Of a stretch of DNA of 64,000 nt, positions 23,301 through 34,981 are shown one piece after another. Where the stretch lies: the NCBI GenBank assembly GCA_963675135.1, contig OY776131.1:33317381-33381380 (forward strand), given 5' to 3'. The DNA is from Galeopsis tetrahit (lineage: Eukaryota > Streptophyta > Magnoliopsida > Lamiales > Lamiaceae). Made by a program: the position numbers and the translations under genes. Below the pieces are notes generated by a model. The model saw nothing but the letters and a program-made list of their open reading frames with translations, searched no databases and was not told the origin of the DNA. Each line of letters starts with the position of its first letter. The first letter of the stretch is position 1.

Positions 23301-23726
23301 ACTTCAGGGACTTGTCAATTCTTGGGCAACAAGCTTATATCTTGGTTCTCCAAGAAGCAGAACACAGTGGCTACTTCCACCACTGAAGCTGAATATGTTG
23401 CAGCTGGAAGTTGTTGTGCCCAGATCCTATGGTTGAGACAACAACTAAGAGATTACAAAGTCAACTCTACTGAAGTGCCCATATTTTGTGATAACAATAG
23501 TGCCATTGCTATTTCACAAAATCCTGTCTTGCATACAAGATGCAAACATGTGGACATCAAGCATCACTTCATTAGAGATCATGTGGAGAAGAAGGATATA
23601 AAGTTGGTCAAAATCCACACAGATCATCAAAAAGCTGATATACTAACTAAGCCACTTGCAGAGGCAAGGTTTCTGGAGCTATCAGCAGAGTTGGGTTTAC
23701 TTGATCCAGGGAAGTTGGACAAGTAA
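20338..23726 (+). pseudogene. Sirevirus pol (protease, integrase, RT, RNase H), one frame break
   Basis: Same frame as gag after its stop. Order: aspartic protease (LDSGCSRHMTG, Asp codon 20398-20400); integrase zinc domain (WHKRLNH and CKPC, about 20776-20892) and core (first Asp near 20973, second in SDKGTEF near 21160); a one-base deletion close to 21203 that shifts the frame and gives a TAG at 21220-21222; rest of integrase (PQQNGVAERRNRTL, from about 21247); reverse transcriptase (about 22230-23000, YVDD 22769-22780); RNase H (SDADYGG, TTEAEYVAA, HVDIKHHFI) to the stop at 23726. Copia domain order (integrase before RT) is clear. All catalytic blocks are still readable, so decay is light. 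Confidence 0.92.
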
Positions 23727-24427
23727 AACTCATTGTAGTTAATGGGAGTAAAAGAGTTGAATTGATATTCAGTAGACTTGGACAAATCTACTGAAGTGCA
23801 GAAGAGATGATCATAACTACTCAGGACACTTGTCCATTGACATTCAGGACTCTTGTCCACATCTCTTCAGGACACTTGTCCATGTAGGGTCAGATAAGTT
23901 GTCCTAGTTATCAAACTTATTCTCTTGGTTTGATAAGCACCTATTTGGGTAATCATTGTCTACCTTGATACCTGTCCCAACTACAGATATCATTCCTGTG
24001 GGATTTAATTTGTCCCCCACCCAAAAGGTCGCTTTCCATGCATTAAATGCCAAGATTTAACTCTTGTTTGCATTACACCTTTTCAAACCATGATTTATCT
24101 CGAAAACTCCCCAACCATTAACTAATATTAAATACCTTCCACGTTTTGAATAAAACCAACAAGTCACTGTTACATTGGTTTTTAACCATTGGATCAAAAC
24201 TGGCCAACTCCCCTGAAATTCATCCTGGCCGTCCAAGTGTATCTTTCCATATTTGACAACAGTTGAAAATACACAAAACTCACCAACTCATTGACAAACA
24301 TTCTTTTTAGAATATTCTCAAGTCTTAAGAACTCCCCACACACTCTTCTTCCCCAAGCATTCGAAACCCTAACCTATTCTCTTCAAACTCTCCCAAAACT
24401 TTCTAAATTTCATCTCTGCAATCTTCA
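23727..24427 (+). other. Sirevirus pol to post-pol spacer
   Basis: Non-coding. Holds three close copies of a GGACACTTGTCC-type short palindrome (23823-23880), similar to GTTGTCC motifs of the LTR. Conserved short motifs in non-coding parts are a known trait of Sireviruses. Confidence 0.6.
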
Positions 24428-25023
24428 ATGGCTCCCAAAGTTAGACCAGAGATGATCATAGATTTTTCCAACAAGGCTCTAGACCTTGATTTTGGATACC
24501 TAAGCAACAAAAACAATCTTCATTTTGAACCCATAATCTCCTTTGAAAGTGAAGATTCTGAGATTACTCCAACCCTGAGATGGTTGAGAAGGGCTGGTCT
24601 TCAAAAGTTTTTGGAAGAAAGACCAAGCTCCTGCTTGGAAAGCTACATGGCTGAATTCTTTGCCTTTCTCAAATGGAGGGGCAAGCCTGAAGATGGTGAA
24701 GTTTCCACCAGACTGTCATATGTTGCTGAAGGAGAAGAGGAAGAGAGATTTCATAGAGTGAAATTCTCTTCAGAAGATCTTGAAGGAGCTTTTGGATTGC
24801 CTTCTGAGGGAAGGAATCCAGAAATCTATGGCACTGGTCATGAAGAAGAAATAGCTCAAGAATGGCTATTGACACCAGGCCCTCTCTCCTCAACTCAAAA
24901 CAAAAAGACTCTCAAGCCAGAATTTCTCAACCTCTTTGAGGTAGTAGCTAAAAGTCTCTTGAGTAATACTGGAAGCTTGGAGCAGGTCAGCCATCCAAGA
25001 ATCAGAATCATGGCTGCAGTCAT
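24428..25023 (+). pseudogene. Post-pol ORF of Sirevirus (env-like position), truncated
   Basis: Opens with ATG at 24428 and gives about 199 residues before the sequence switches at 25024 to an LTR-like start. It lies where Sireviruses carry an extra 'env-like' gene. No signal peptide or membrane segment is visible in the part present. The stretch from YMAEFFAFLKWRG to FSSEDLEGAFGLP resembles the 'putative plant transposon protein' domain of other plant LTR elements. Function unknown. The C-terminal part and the 3' LTR are missing. Confidence 0.65.
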
Positions 25024-25175
25024 TGTTGGGATATGAATCCTAAGACAAGTCCTACATGATGAAAAGATAAGATGAAGTTTTGATAAGCCAAAAGTAGTTT
25101 GAATATTTTCTAAGTGTTGACTGATCTAGTCTAGTTGAGTTAAGTCATCTTGAGCAAGACCAGTAGAGTTCACAT
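25024..25175 (+). mobile_element. Possible LTR start of another copia element (fragment)
   Basis: Starts TGTTGGGATATGAATCC, the same first seven bases as the Sirevirus LTR, then diverges. Only about 150 bp remain before the tandem array. It interrupts the post-pol ORF. Confidence 0.4.
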
Positions 25176-28100
25176 GTAGAAAATTAAAAGCATAAGAGCT
25201 GTGTTGGATCATTCATCCATGTATGAAAGGATTTGTTGCTGCTCCTAGGGTATTTAATTGATACCCTAACTCCATAACCTTGACTTTAATTCCATCATAT
25301 ATAAATCTTTGGATCGAAAATACCTTGTTGCTGAATAAAACAGCGTCCCTCCATTTCCTTAGCCATACAACTCACAGCCATACGCATGTAGCCATGGATC
25401 TTCCTTTTTTTCCTCTAAGAATATACCTGAAGCCCTCCAACTAACGTTATTACTCTACCACCCACTATCTACTCCCTTATTACTCCACTTCACCACTTCA
25501 TTACCCCCTAAAAAAAACTACTCCACTTCATGTCTTCACCCTTTCATTACCCCTAAAAAAAACTACCTCCCTTCATTAAAATGCTTATGAAACACCCTCT
25601 CACTAATCTCCTACACGACCTCTAATCGATTAGTGTCTAGTGTTGTCGATCTAAACAATCAACCACCGGCCGGTGTAGTCAATTACTATGTGAATTCTAA
25701 TCAATTAATCCAAGTTCACACCCACACTCTTAATCATGCAACCCAATACGATCGTTGAAGTCGACACAACCAACAATGCTAGCTAATAAGGTGAATTAAT
25801 CAATTGAATCAATGCAATCACAATAAGAGAAACAATTACGATCAAGCTACATAGGTTAATCAAACAATTAATCCATAAACTCACTATTTACCCACATAAT
25901 TCCAACATCCAAAGCAATCAAAGTCTAGTTCATAACTAAATTAACAAAATAAAACAAACACATAGAATATAAATAACAAAACATGAATTAAAATCAAATT
26001 ACCAACTAAATATTGAAATAAAGGAAAGAAAGCACCTATAGTCTTCAATTCTTCCAAAGTTTATAATAAAATGAAATACTAAATTAAAATTTATCTAATA
26101 AATGAAATAACTAATCTATTGAGTGAAGTGTTTGGAGAAGAGGAGGGTTTCTCCCCCAATGGAGAGATGCCCCTGTTTCTCGTGTCCTGCGCTCTACGAA
26201 TTCTGTATGCCTCCCCTAAAAAATATGGTGTAGCCCCTGTTTTTATATTCCAAGAAGCTCGATAAATTTATTTAAATAATACATTTTTGGGAGCCCCTCT
26301 TGAAAATGTAATAAAAATGGATTCGTTTTTATGAAAATAGTCATAGGCGTGATCACCACCCACGCCCTGTCTTAGAGGCATCACCACCAACGCTTCTGTT
26401 TTTTAATTTTTAATTTTGTATTAAATTAATGAAAAAAAAATAAAATAAGAAAGGCGTCACTGCCAGAAACGCCTCTGACACCCCAGACATAGTGTCGGGC
26501 GTGCCTGTCGAGTAAAAGCCAAAAAATAAAAATAAAATAATATTTTAATAGAGGCTCAACCCGGCAGGTGAGCCTCTGATTGTGACAAGACCCAACAAGC
26601 AGTAATATTTATTTATTTATTTGGGAATAAGGTATACCCAAATAAATGTTTACAGAAGAGGAAAGGCACAAAAGTTACAGTAGAAAATTAAAAGCATAAG
26701 AGCTGTGTTGGATCATTCATCCATGTATGAAAGGATTTGTTGCTGCTCCTAGGGTATTTAATTGATACCCTAACTCCATAACCTTGACTTTAATTCCATC
26801 ATATATAAATCTTTGGATCGAAAATACCTTGTTGCTGAATAAAACAGCGTCCCTCCATTTCCTTAGCCATACAACTCACAGCCATACGCATGTAGCCATG
26901 GATCTTCCTTTTTTTCCTCTAAGAATATACCTGAAGCCCTCCAACTAACGTTATTACTCTACCACCCACTATCTACTCCCTTATTACTCCACTTCACCAC
27001 TTCATTACCCCCTAAAAAAAACTACTCCACTTCATGTCTTCACCCTTTCATTACCCCTAAAAAAAACTACCTCCCTTCATTAAAATGCTTATGAAACACC
27101 CTCTCACTAATCTCCTACACGACCTCTAATCGATTAGTGTCTAGTGTTGTCGATCTAAACAATCAACCCCCGGCCGGTGTAGTCAATTACTATGTGAATT
27201 CTAATCAATTAATCCAAGTTCACACCCACACTCTTAATCATGCAACCCAATACGATCGTTGAAGTCGACACAACCAACAATGCTAGCTAATAAGGTGAAT
27301 TAATCAATTGAATCAATGCAATCACAATAATAGAAACAATTACGATCAAGCTACATAGGTTAATCAAACAATTAATCCATAAACTCACTAATTACCCACA
27401 TAATTCCAACATCCAAAGCAATCAAAGTCTAGCTCATTACTAAATTAACAAAATAAAACAAACACATAGAATATAAACAACAAAACATGAATTAAAATCA
27501 AATTACCAACTAAATATTGAAATAAAGGAAAGAAAGCACCTATAGTCTTCAAATCTTCCAAAGTTTATAATAAAATGAAATACTAAATTAAAATTTATCT
27601 AATAAATGAAATAACTAATCTATTGAGTGAAGTGTTTGGAGGAGAGGAGGGTTTCTCCCCCAATGGAGAGATGCCCCTGTTTCTCGTGTCCTGCGCTCTA
27701 CGAATTCTGTATGCCTCCCCTAAAAAATATGGTGTAGCCCCTGTTTTTATATTCCAAGAAGCTCGACAAATTTATTTAAATAATACATTTTTGGGAGCCC
27801 CTCTTGAAAATGTAATAAAAATGGATTCGTTTATGAAAATAGTCATAGGCGTGATCACCACCCACGCCCTGTCTTAGAGGCATCACCACCAACGCTTCTG
27901 TTTTTTAATTTTTTATTTTGTATTAAATTAATGAAAAAAAATAAAATAAGAAAGGCGTCACTGCTAGAAACGCCTCTGACACCCCAGACATAGTGTCGGG
28001 CGTGCCTGTCGAGTAAAAGCAAAAAAAAATAATAATAATAATATTTTAATAGAGGCTCAACCGGCAGGTGAGCCTCTGATTGTGACAAGACCCAACAAGC

Positions 28101-30617
28101 AGTAATTTTTATTTATTTATTTGGGAATAAGGTATACCCAAATAAATGTTTACAGAAGAGGAAAGGCACAAAACTTACAGTAGAAAATTAAAAGCATAAG
28201 AGCTGTGTTGGATCATTCATCCATGTATGAAAGGATTTGTTGCTGCTCCTAGGGTATTTAATTGATACCCTAACTCCATAACCTTGACTTTAATTCCATC
28301 ATATATAAATCTTTGGATCGAAAATACCTTGTTGCTGAATAAAACAGCGTCCCTCCATTTCCTTAGCCATACAACTCACAGCCATACGCATATAGCCGTG
28401 GATCTTCCCTTTTTCCCTCTAAGAATATACCTGAAGCCCTCCAACTAACGTTATTACTCTACCACCCACTATCTACTCCCTTATTACTCCACTTCACCAC
28501 TTCATTACCCCCTAAAAAAAACTACTTCACTTCATGTCTTCACCCTTTCATTACCCCTAAAAAAAACTACCTCCCTTCATTAAAATGCTTATGAAACACC
28601 CTCTCACTAATCTCCTACACGACCTCTAATCGATTAGTGTCTAGTGTTGTCGATCTAAACCAATGACGGAGCCACATAGGGCCCAGCGGGGGCAGTGGGC
28701 CCCCACCAATTTTTTTTTTATGTATATTTCTTTTGTTTTATAATTATTTGTATACTTTTTTTTTTTATTTGAGATGTTTCAAAATTATTTGTACACTCAT
28801 AATATGTAAATAATCTACAAAATTAATATTCTCACTGCATCATTTTATTTTTAAAATTGTCACTCTTTTTAATCTACATTCTTCCCTACATTTCACTAAT
28901 TTTTTTTTAACACCTCATTAAATTTCTTTTATACCTCACTAAATCACCAAAAATACACCTCACTAAATTCACATTTCTTAAAAAGTGAACTTATCAACGT
29001 ATTCAAGTCATTACGGGATGGAGGGAATATATTTTAAGTTATACATTTGTCTAATAATTTTAACACCGTTTCACCTATTATGAGTTGGAACAATCAAAAT
29101 TTATAATGAATTAAATATAATATTATTTTGTCTTTATAGTAATGTAAATCGGGCCCCCAATCTAAAATTCCTGGCTCCGTCACTGATCTAAACAATCAAC
29201 CCCCGGCCGGTGTAGTCAATTACTATGTGAATTCTAATCAATTAATCCAAGTTCACACCCACACTCTTAATCATGCAACCCAATACGATCGTTGAAGTCG
29301 ACACAACCAACAATGCTAGCTAATAAGGTGAATTAATCAATTGAATCAATGCAATCACAATAATAGAAACAATTACGATCAAGCTACATAGGTTAATCAA
29401 ATAATTAATCCATAAACTCACTAATTACCCACATAATTCCAACATCCAAAGCAATCAAAGTCTAGCTCATAACTAAATTAACAAAATAAAACAAACACAT
29501 AGAATATAAACCACAAAACATGAATTAAAATCAAATTACCAACTAAATATTGAAATAAAGGAAAGAAAGCACCTATAGTCTTCAAATCTTCCAAAGTTTA
29601 TAATAAAATGAAATACTAAATTAAAATTTATCTAATAAATGAAATAACTAATCTATTGAGTGAAGTGTTTGGAGGAGAGGAGGGTTTCTCCCCCAATGGA
29701 GAGATGCCCCTGTTTCTCGTGTCCTGCGCTCTACGAATTCTGTATGCCTCCCCTAAAAAAATATGGTGTAGCCCCTGTTTTTATATTCCAAGAAGCTCGA
29801 CAAATTTATTTAAAAAATACATTTTTGGGGCCCCTCTTGAAAATGTAATAAAAATGGATTCGTTTATGAAAATAGTCATAGGCGTGATCACCACCCACGC
29901 CCTGTCTTAGAGGCATCAGTACCAACGCTTCTGTTTTTTAATTTTTTATTTTGTATTAAATTAATGAAAAAAAATAAAATAAGAAAGGCGTCACTGCCAG
30001 AAACGCCTCTGACACCCCCAGACATAGTGTCGGGCGTGTCTGTCGAGTAAAAGCAAAAAAAAAAAAAAAACAATAATATTTTAATAGAGGCTCAACCGGC
30101 AGGTGAGCCTCTTATTGTGACAAGACCCAACAAGCAGTAATTTTTATTTATTTATTTGGGAATAAGGTATACCCAAATAAATGTTTACAGAAGAGGAAAG
30201 GCACAAAACTTACAGTAGAAAATTAAAAGCATAAGAGCTGTGTTGGATCATTCATCCATGTATGAAAGGATTTGTTGCTGCTCCTGGGGTATTTAATTGA
30301 TACCCTAACTCCATAACCTTGACTTTAATTCCATCATATATAAATCTTTGGATCGAAAATACCTTGTTGCTGAATAAAACAGCGTCCCTCCATTTCCTTA
30401 GCCATACAACTCACAGCCATACGCATGTAGCCGTGGATCTTCCTTTTTTCCCTCTAAGAATATACCTGAAGCCCTCCAACTAACGTTATTACTCTACCAC
30501 CCACTATCTACTCCCTTATTACTCCACTTCACCACTACATTACCCCCTAAAAAAAACTACTCCACTTCATGTCTTCACCCTTTCATTACCCCTCAAAAAA
30601 ACTACTCCCCTTCATTA
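25176..30617. repeat. ~1.5-kb tandem array, 3 full units plus a partial one
   Basis: Units begin at GTAGAAAATTAAAAGCATAA: 25176, 26680, 28180 and 30215, with periods of 1504, 1500 and 2035 bp (the last enlarged by a 525-bp hAT insertion). The fourth ends near 30617. Units are almost identical, differing by scattered SNPs and short A/T indels. Inside each are GC hairpins (GAGGCTCA...TGAGCCTC; AGGCGT...ACGCCT), a GGCCGGTGTAGTC block and AT-rich filler. Short open frames such as 27623-27877 recur but are broken in other units, so I do not call them genes. Confidence 0.95.
28661..29185. mobile_element. hAT MITE with 8-bp target duplication
   Basis: Ends CAATGACGGAGCCA and TGGCTCCGTCACTG are inverted repeats. 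ATCTAAAC flanks both sides (28653-28660 and 29186-29193), an exact 8-bp duplication as hAT transposases make. 525 bp, no transposase. Present only in array unit 3. Subterminal GGGCCC-rich stretches match the element at 48947-49765. Confidence 0.95.
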
Positions 30618-31614
30618 CTACCGTGTGTGTGCTGTGTACGTGTGTGAAGACAATTTAAAAAAAAAATCTTCCTTTCTCCATCTTAACTTGAGGTAGGTAT
30701 ATATATGCATTTAAAAAAAAAAAATTATTATATAGTTTATTATATTTATTTAATTTTTTTTTACTCTTCTCAGGTTATTTAATTTGTTTAGGGATTTCGA
30801 ACTGGAATCAACAAAAGGACCGTGTATTTGAAGAATTAAACATGTATTTTATTTCTTTTTTGTTATATTTATTTAAATATATAGATGTTGTGCCCTTAGG
30901 GAATTAGTTTTTTTTTTTCATGTTTGCAAATATATTATTTTTCTTTTCTGTAATTTAGTACATATTCTACATAAATTTAACTGTTAGTAGAGATAGAAAC
31001 ATTTAATTTTTAGTAAAGATAAATTTACTGTATTTTCTGATAATGAAAAAAAAAATTGGCATACGGTGACTGTTTGCTGTTAATTTATATATATTACATA
31101 CATCCAAATTTAATTTTCAAAATTAATTAAATAAATAAGTCAGCCCCTAAACCTTTTCTTTTGATTAGTAAAATAAGAAGATGGAGTTGTGTCACACATA
31201 GAAAGTTGTAAGTTCCCATATAGTGTACACATGTTTTTGTGTAAATCCCCAAAAAACAGCCTAAAAAGTGTCATTCATTTAAAAACCCAAAGAGCAATAT
31301 AGCACATTAAAATAGTCTCACCAACGTAGTACATGTTACACAAATCATAAAAAACAATCTTCCTTTTATGGGAAGTAATTATCAACAAAAAAAAAAAAAA
31401 AAAACATATATATATATATATATATATGCGTCACTAGACATAATAAAATCCACTATTTAATTGTTAGAATTAATTTTTATAGGATGAAATAATATATATA
31501 TATATATATTATAATATATTGTATATTAATATTATTTGGTGTCTAATCTGATTATGACTATTTTTTACCCAATTTTATATTTTTGCATTAAGTACTTATG
31601 TTTACAATTTTCAG
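30618..31614 (+). other. Leader and putative intron before the mobile-domain exon
   Basis: AT-rich with no reading frame. A CTTGAG|GTAGGTATAT donor-like site near 30692 and the TTTTCAG acceptor at 31608-31614 would bound a ~920-bp intron. Also holds A-run plus (TA)n at 31388-31427 and a second TA tract near 31492-31510. Confidence 0.4.
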
Positions 31615-31615
31615 G

Positions 31616-31909
31616 ATGGAAAACGAGAATATTTTTATGGGACCAAAAGATAATTCTGTACTGAATGAACAAGCTACGCATCGTTCTGGCACCAACAACA
31701 CTCAAACTAATAACGTGTTGTCAATCTCTCAAGGAGTTGGAAACATTTTCTGGACCAATAGGGAAAATGCTGACCCAGAGGATGTACGACTTCACCCTCG
31801 AGTTGTAGACATGTTAGAGAAAATGGACTTTTACGGTCCGTATAGGTGTGAACCTGTGAAACATGATCGTCATCTTATCATTGCACTAGTGGAGAAACCC
31901 ACGCCATGA
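31616..31909 (+). pseudogene. Plant mobile domain (PMD) fragment, MAIN/MAIL1-like
   Basis: Exon-like frame with its ATG two bases after a TTTTCAG acceptor. After about 60 less conserved residues it reads LHPRVVDMLEKMDFYGPYRC and then LIIALVEKPTP, the start of the plant mobile domain (PF10536), found in MAIN/MAIL1/PP7-like proteins and in transposon genes. Family members continue for several hundred residues; here the frame stops at TGA 31907-31909. The sequence runs into the MULE transposase, which points the other way. It is therefore truncated at its 3' side. Confidence 0.75.
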
Positions 31910-33517
31910 CCGAAAACTTTCCTCGTCGACAATGGCAAAAGCTACTAAAATGATCTTTTGATCGACATCCATGGTGTTGGCAATGAGCAGTTTGTGTTTA
32001 TACTTAGTGTATAGGTGTGTACCGTCCACGGTAAGTACTTTGCGACAATGTCTGAATGACTCGATGCATGGTTTGAATGCCCAAAAGACATATCCTAACG
32101 TGTGCACGACGCCATCACCAGTATCACTGTGAAGCCACTCCACAATGGTCCCGGGGTTATACTTTTTTAAAACCCCCATGTACTTGGGTAGATATTGACA
32201 TGAACTCTCCCAAGTTCCGAACACGTTATCCCTAGCACGTTTCAACGTTTGCCATGCCTTTTGATAAGAAATAGTGTAATTATATTTTTTATCAGCATGC
32301 TCCACAACAAGTATGACATTGTATGTTGGATCAACGTGCACCAAGCTCTCCAAGTCAACTGCAAACAAGTTTTTACAAAGATTTCTATGAGTGTTTGAGC
32401 TCGTATCCATAAGATAGGAATGTGGTGGGCCCAACTGGCTGATTTTCCAACAATTATGTTTTTTACTCAAATGTGCACGCAACCACCACTGACAATTTTG
32501 CGATGCTGGGCAATGGTCAATACCACTGTTAGTGTTTTGCTTACACACAATTTTCCAAATGGTCGGTGTGCTCTGCACAACTCTATACTCACGTCTTGCA
32601 TGATGCACCGAGTAATCCTTCACGACAAATTACATTTGTTTTTTATCTGTGAAAAACATCCCTTTCCACAAAACTCCATGTTCTGCATTGTACATCCTAG
32701 TCTCAATTGGAATACCTATTGAATCAGTAGGTATTTCCTCGTAAGCCGATGTAAAAAATGGTACATTTGGTAAATTTGGATGCGGTGGCACTATTAGCAT
32801 TTGATCATCACGTGGATGGTAATACCCAGTTGTTGGACCCTCGTCTTCAGATGAACCCTCCTCGAGACCTGAATCAGTACTATCTTGAGAAAGTATATCG
32901 TCATCATTACTCTGATCCGTATCAAGTGCCGGGAGATCCACTACAGCTGAATTGTGCTCGACGACCTCATTTGTAATACCACGAGGTATAACATTACAAT
33001 CATATCCACCTCTTGAGCGGCGTTCATCTGCCCATGAATCTCAAGCTCGTGGGGCCTCATTTGTAACACCAGATTGATAGGGATGGTTGTGATCATAACC
33101 ACTGATATGTTCATCTGCCCATGAATCCCAAGCTCGCGGGGCTTCATTTGTAACACCATATTGATAGTGATAGTTATGATCATAACCATCGATATGTTCA
33201 CTTGCCCATATATTATGGTGTGCTTGTGGGGGCACCTTCATTTAAGACTCCACTAATAATTCAACAAGATTGAGACGACTATTCGGACTGAAAAAGAAGC
33301 GAAGATCACGATTGCTCTTAATAGGACAGCATGACGATACATCTCCATTATTAATTACGGAAGACACATTCAATGAATAAATATTCAAATCCAATCCCAT
33401 AATCTCCGACAACTCACGTAATAGATCGTCAAAATCAATCATACGATCAACACGTGTCGAGCCAACAATTACTCCGCAAGAGCGCACTATAATTCTTATG
33501 TCTTCTGGGGTGGTCAT
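31886..33517 (-). pseudogene. MuDR-type (MULE) transposase, 5' half, with three stops
   Basis: One minus-strand frame from ATG 33517 to 31886, broken by TAA at 33244-33242, TGA at 33043-33041 (a Trp codon in sister repeats) and TAA at 32632-32630. Domains in order: PB1-like head (33517-33250); two to three ~27-residue repeats with GVTNEAPRAWDSWADE (33240-32960); acidic linker; Mutator DNA-binding domain (WKGMFFTDK to CQWWLRAHL, about 32670-32470); start of the MULE DDE catalytic domain with the first Asp in TVDGTHLY (about residue 198 of the last block). The second Asp and Glu and the zinc knuckle are missing, so it cannot catalyse transposition. It abuts the PMD exon tail to tail. Confidence 0.88.
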
Positions 33518-33919
33518 ATCTTAAAAAAACCAACATTTATTAATTAAAAATTTTAGAAAAAAAAAATATTTTTATATATGATCTCGTAAAAATATAACTA
33601 AGATTTTTTAAGTCAGACTCTCATATATTCACTTTTATATGCAATATATTAATAGATTTGTTAAGTAAAAAAATATTTTATTCAAACCATGCTTTCAATA
33701 ATTTATACATTAAAAATAATATCTTATTTTAATTTACTAAAGTAAAAAAATATTTTATTCTATTTTTTTTTTTTAAATAAGAGTATTATACACTAAACTA
33801 AATGAGATAATTATATATATCAGTATCTTATAATTATTAAAATAATTATATAATTTTTAATTATACACTAAAAACAGTTAGGAGTTATAGTATAACTTAT
33901 TCAATATATTTTTTCGATC

Positions 33920-34200
33920 AAAGAGGCTCGCCTGCCAGGTGAGCCTCTATTAATATTTTTTTTTTGTTTGTTTTTATATACTTGCTATCCGTCACGCGGC
34001 CGAGAGTTGTCTTGTCACAATCAGAGGCTCACCTGCCAGTTGAGTCTCTATTAATTTTTTTTGTTTTTGTTTTGTTTTTATACTTGCTATCCGTCATACG
34101 GTCGTGAGTTGTCTTGTTATGGATGAATGATCCAACACAACTCTTATGCTTTTAATTTTCTACTGTAAGTTTTGTGCCTTCTCCTCTGTAAAACATTTAT
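33920..34200 (-). repeat. Inverted copy of array modules
   Basis: 34105-34190 is the reverse complement of the array stretch around its unit start (…CATAAGAGYTGTGTTGGATC). 33925-34118 contains two ~97-bp direct units, each with a GAGGCTCACCTGCC...GAGYCTCT hairpin and a TGCTATCCGTCA block. The array hairpin and GACAAGAC block occur in the same strand sense but in a different order. Confidence 0.8.
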
Positions 34201-34533
34201 TGGGTGGTGCTAAACATCCAGAATCTGGATATCCAGAAAAGGGCATTTTGATAATTTTCTGTTTTAAGTTATGTTAAAATGACAAATATACCCGTAAGTG
34301 TAAATGCCATATTTTTCGAATTAAATAATAAAACCCGACTTTATTCTCTCTCTCTCTCTTTATGTTTTCAAGACAGTAATAATTACACACACCAACTCAT
34401 TTCAATGTTGTATTTAATTACACTCTTTCATCTCTATCTTCCTTCTTTCTTAAGAACTCCATCTTACTCAAAGGAAAAACTTCATTTTTGTGCCGGAAAA
34501 AAAAAAAAAAAAAACTTCGTCTTCTTCGTCAGA

Positions 34534-34981
34534 ATGTTTATCCAAACGGGAAAAAAGGTTGAAAATTTTTACGTCGTCTTCAAAGGCGTACGAGTAGGTA
34601 TATATGATAGTTGGAGTGATTGTGCTCCACATGTCCTCAAATTCAAAGGATCCTTGTACAAATCTTACAGGAGTGAAGAAGAGGCTATTGATGCATACAC
34701 ATCCTTTTTCCAGCAGAGGTCGTTTGGTGATGATTCCTATTTCCAGGCTCCAGCAGATGTCATATAGAGATGATTCAAATTCGAATATTGGATTAAATGT
34801 GGATGAAGATGAAACGAAGGAGGCTGCTTCAAGTTCTTATCAGCCGACAAGAATCGGAAATGGTCTTATGCAATATTACCAGTCTTTAGCCATTCTTGTT
34901 CCTATACTTTTATTTTTTTTGTTTTTTTTCTGGAATCGTAGGTGGTTTTGCGAGTTTGTTTTTTTGGTGTTCATTCTATAA
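34534..34981 (+). CDS. Viroplasmin/RNase H1 N-domain protein with C-terminal hydrophobic tail
   Basis: From ATG 34534 the frame gives 77 residues. Most of it is one domain: FYVVFKGVRVGIYDSWSDC and FKGSLYKSYRSEEEAIDAY, the caulimovirus viroplasmin / RNase H1 N-terminal fold (PF01693), which in RNase H1 binds RNA-DNA hybrids. It stops at TAG 34765-34767. A second open frame, overlapping in another register, carries on downstream with an acidic/Ser-rich part and a strongly hydrophobic C-terminal segment (LAILVPILLFFLFFFW), ending at 34981. This suggests a one-base shift near 34767 in what was a single tail-anchored protein, or a short stand-alone domain protein. Plants encode small proteins with this domain, so viral origin is not required. 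Confidence 0.6.

Noticed and set aside
27623..27877. 84-residue ORF in the tandem array (also 29656-29910)
   Set aside because: Repeats with the array and is broken in unit 1; no domain.
34534..34981. Integrated caulimovirus (endogenous pararetrovirus)
   Set aside because: Only the small viroplasmin-type domain is present; no coat, movement, protease or reverse-transcriptase regions nearby, and plants have the domain in their own genes.
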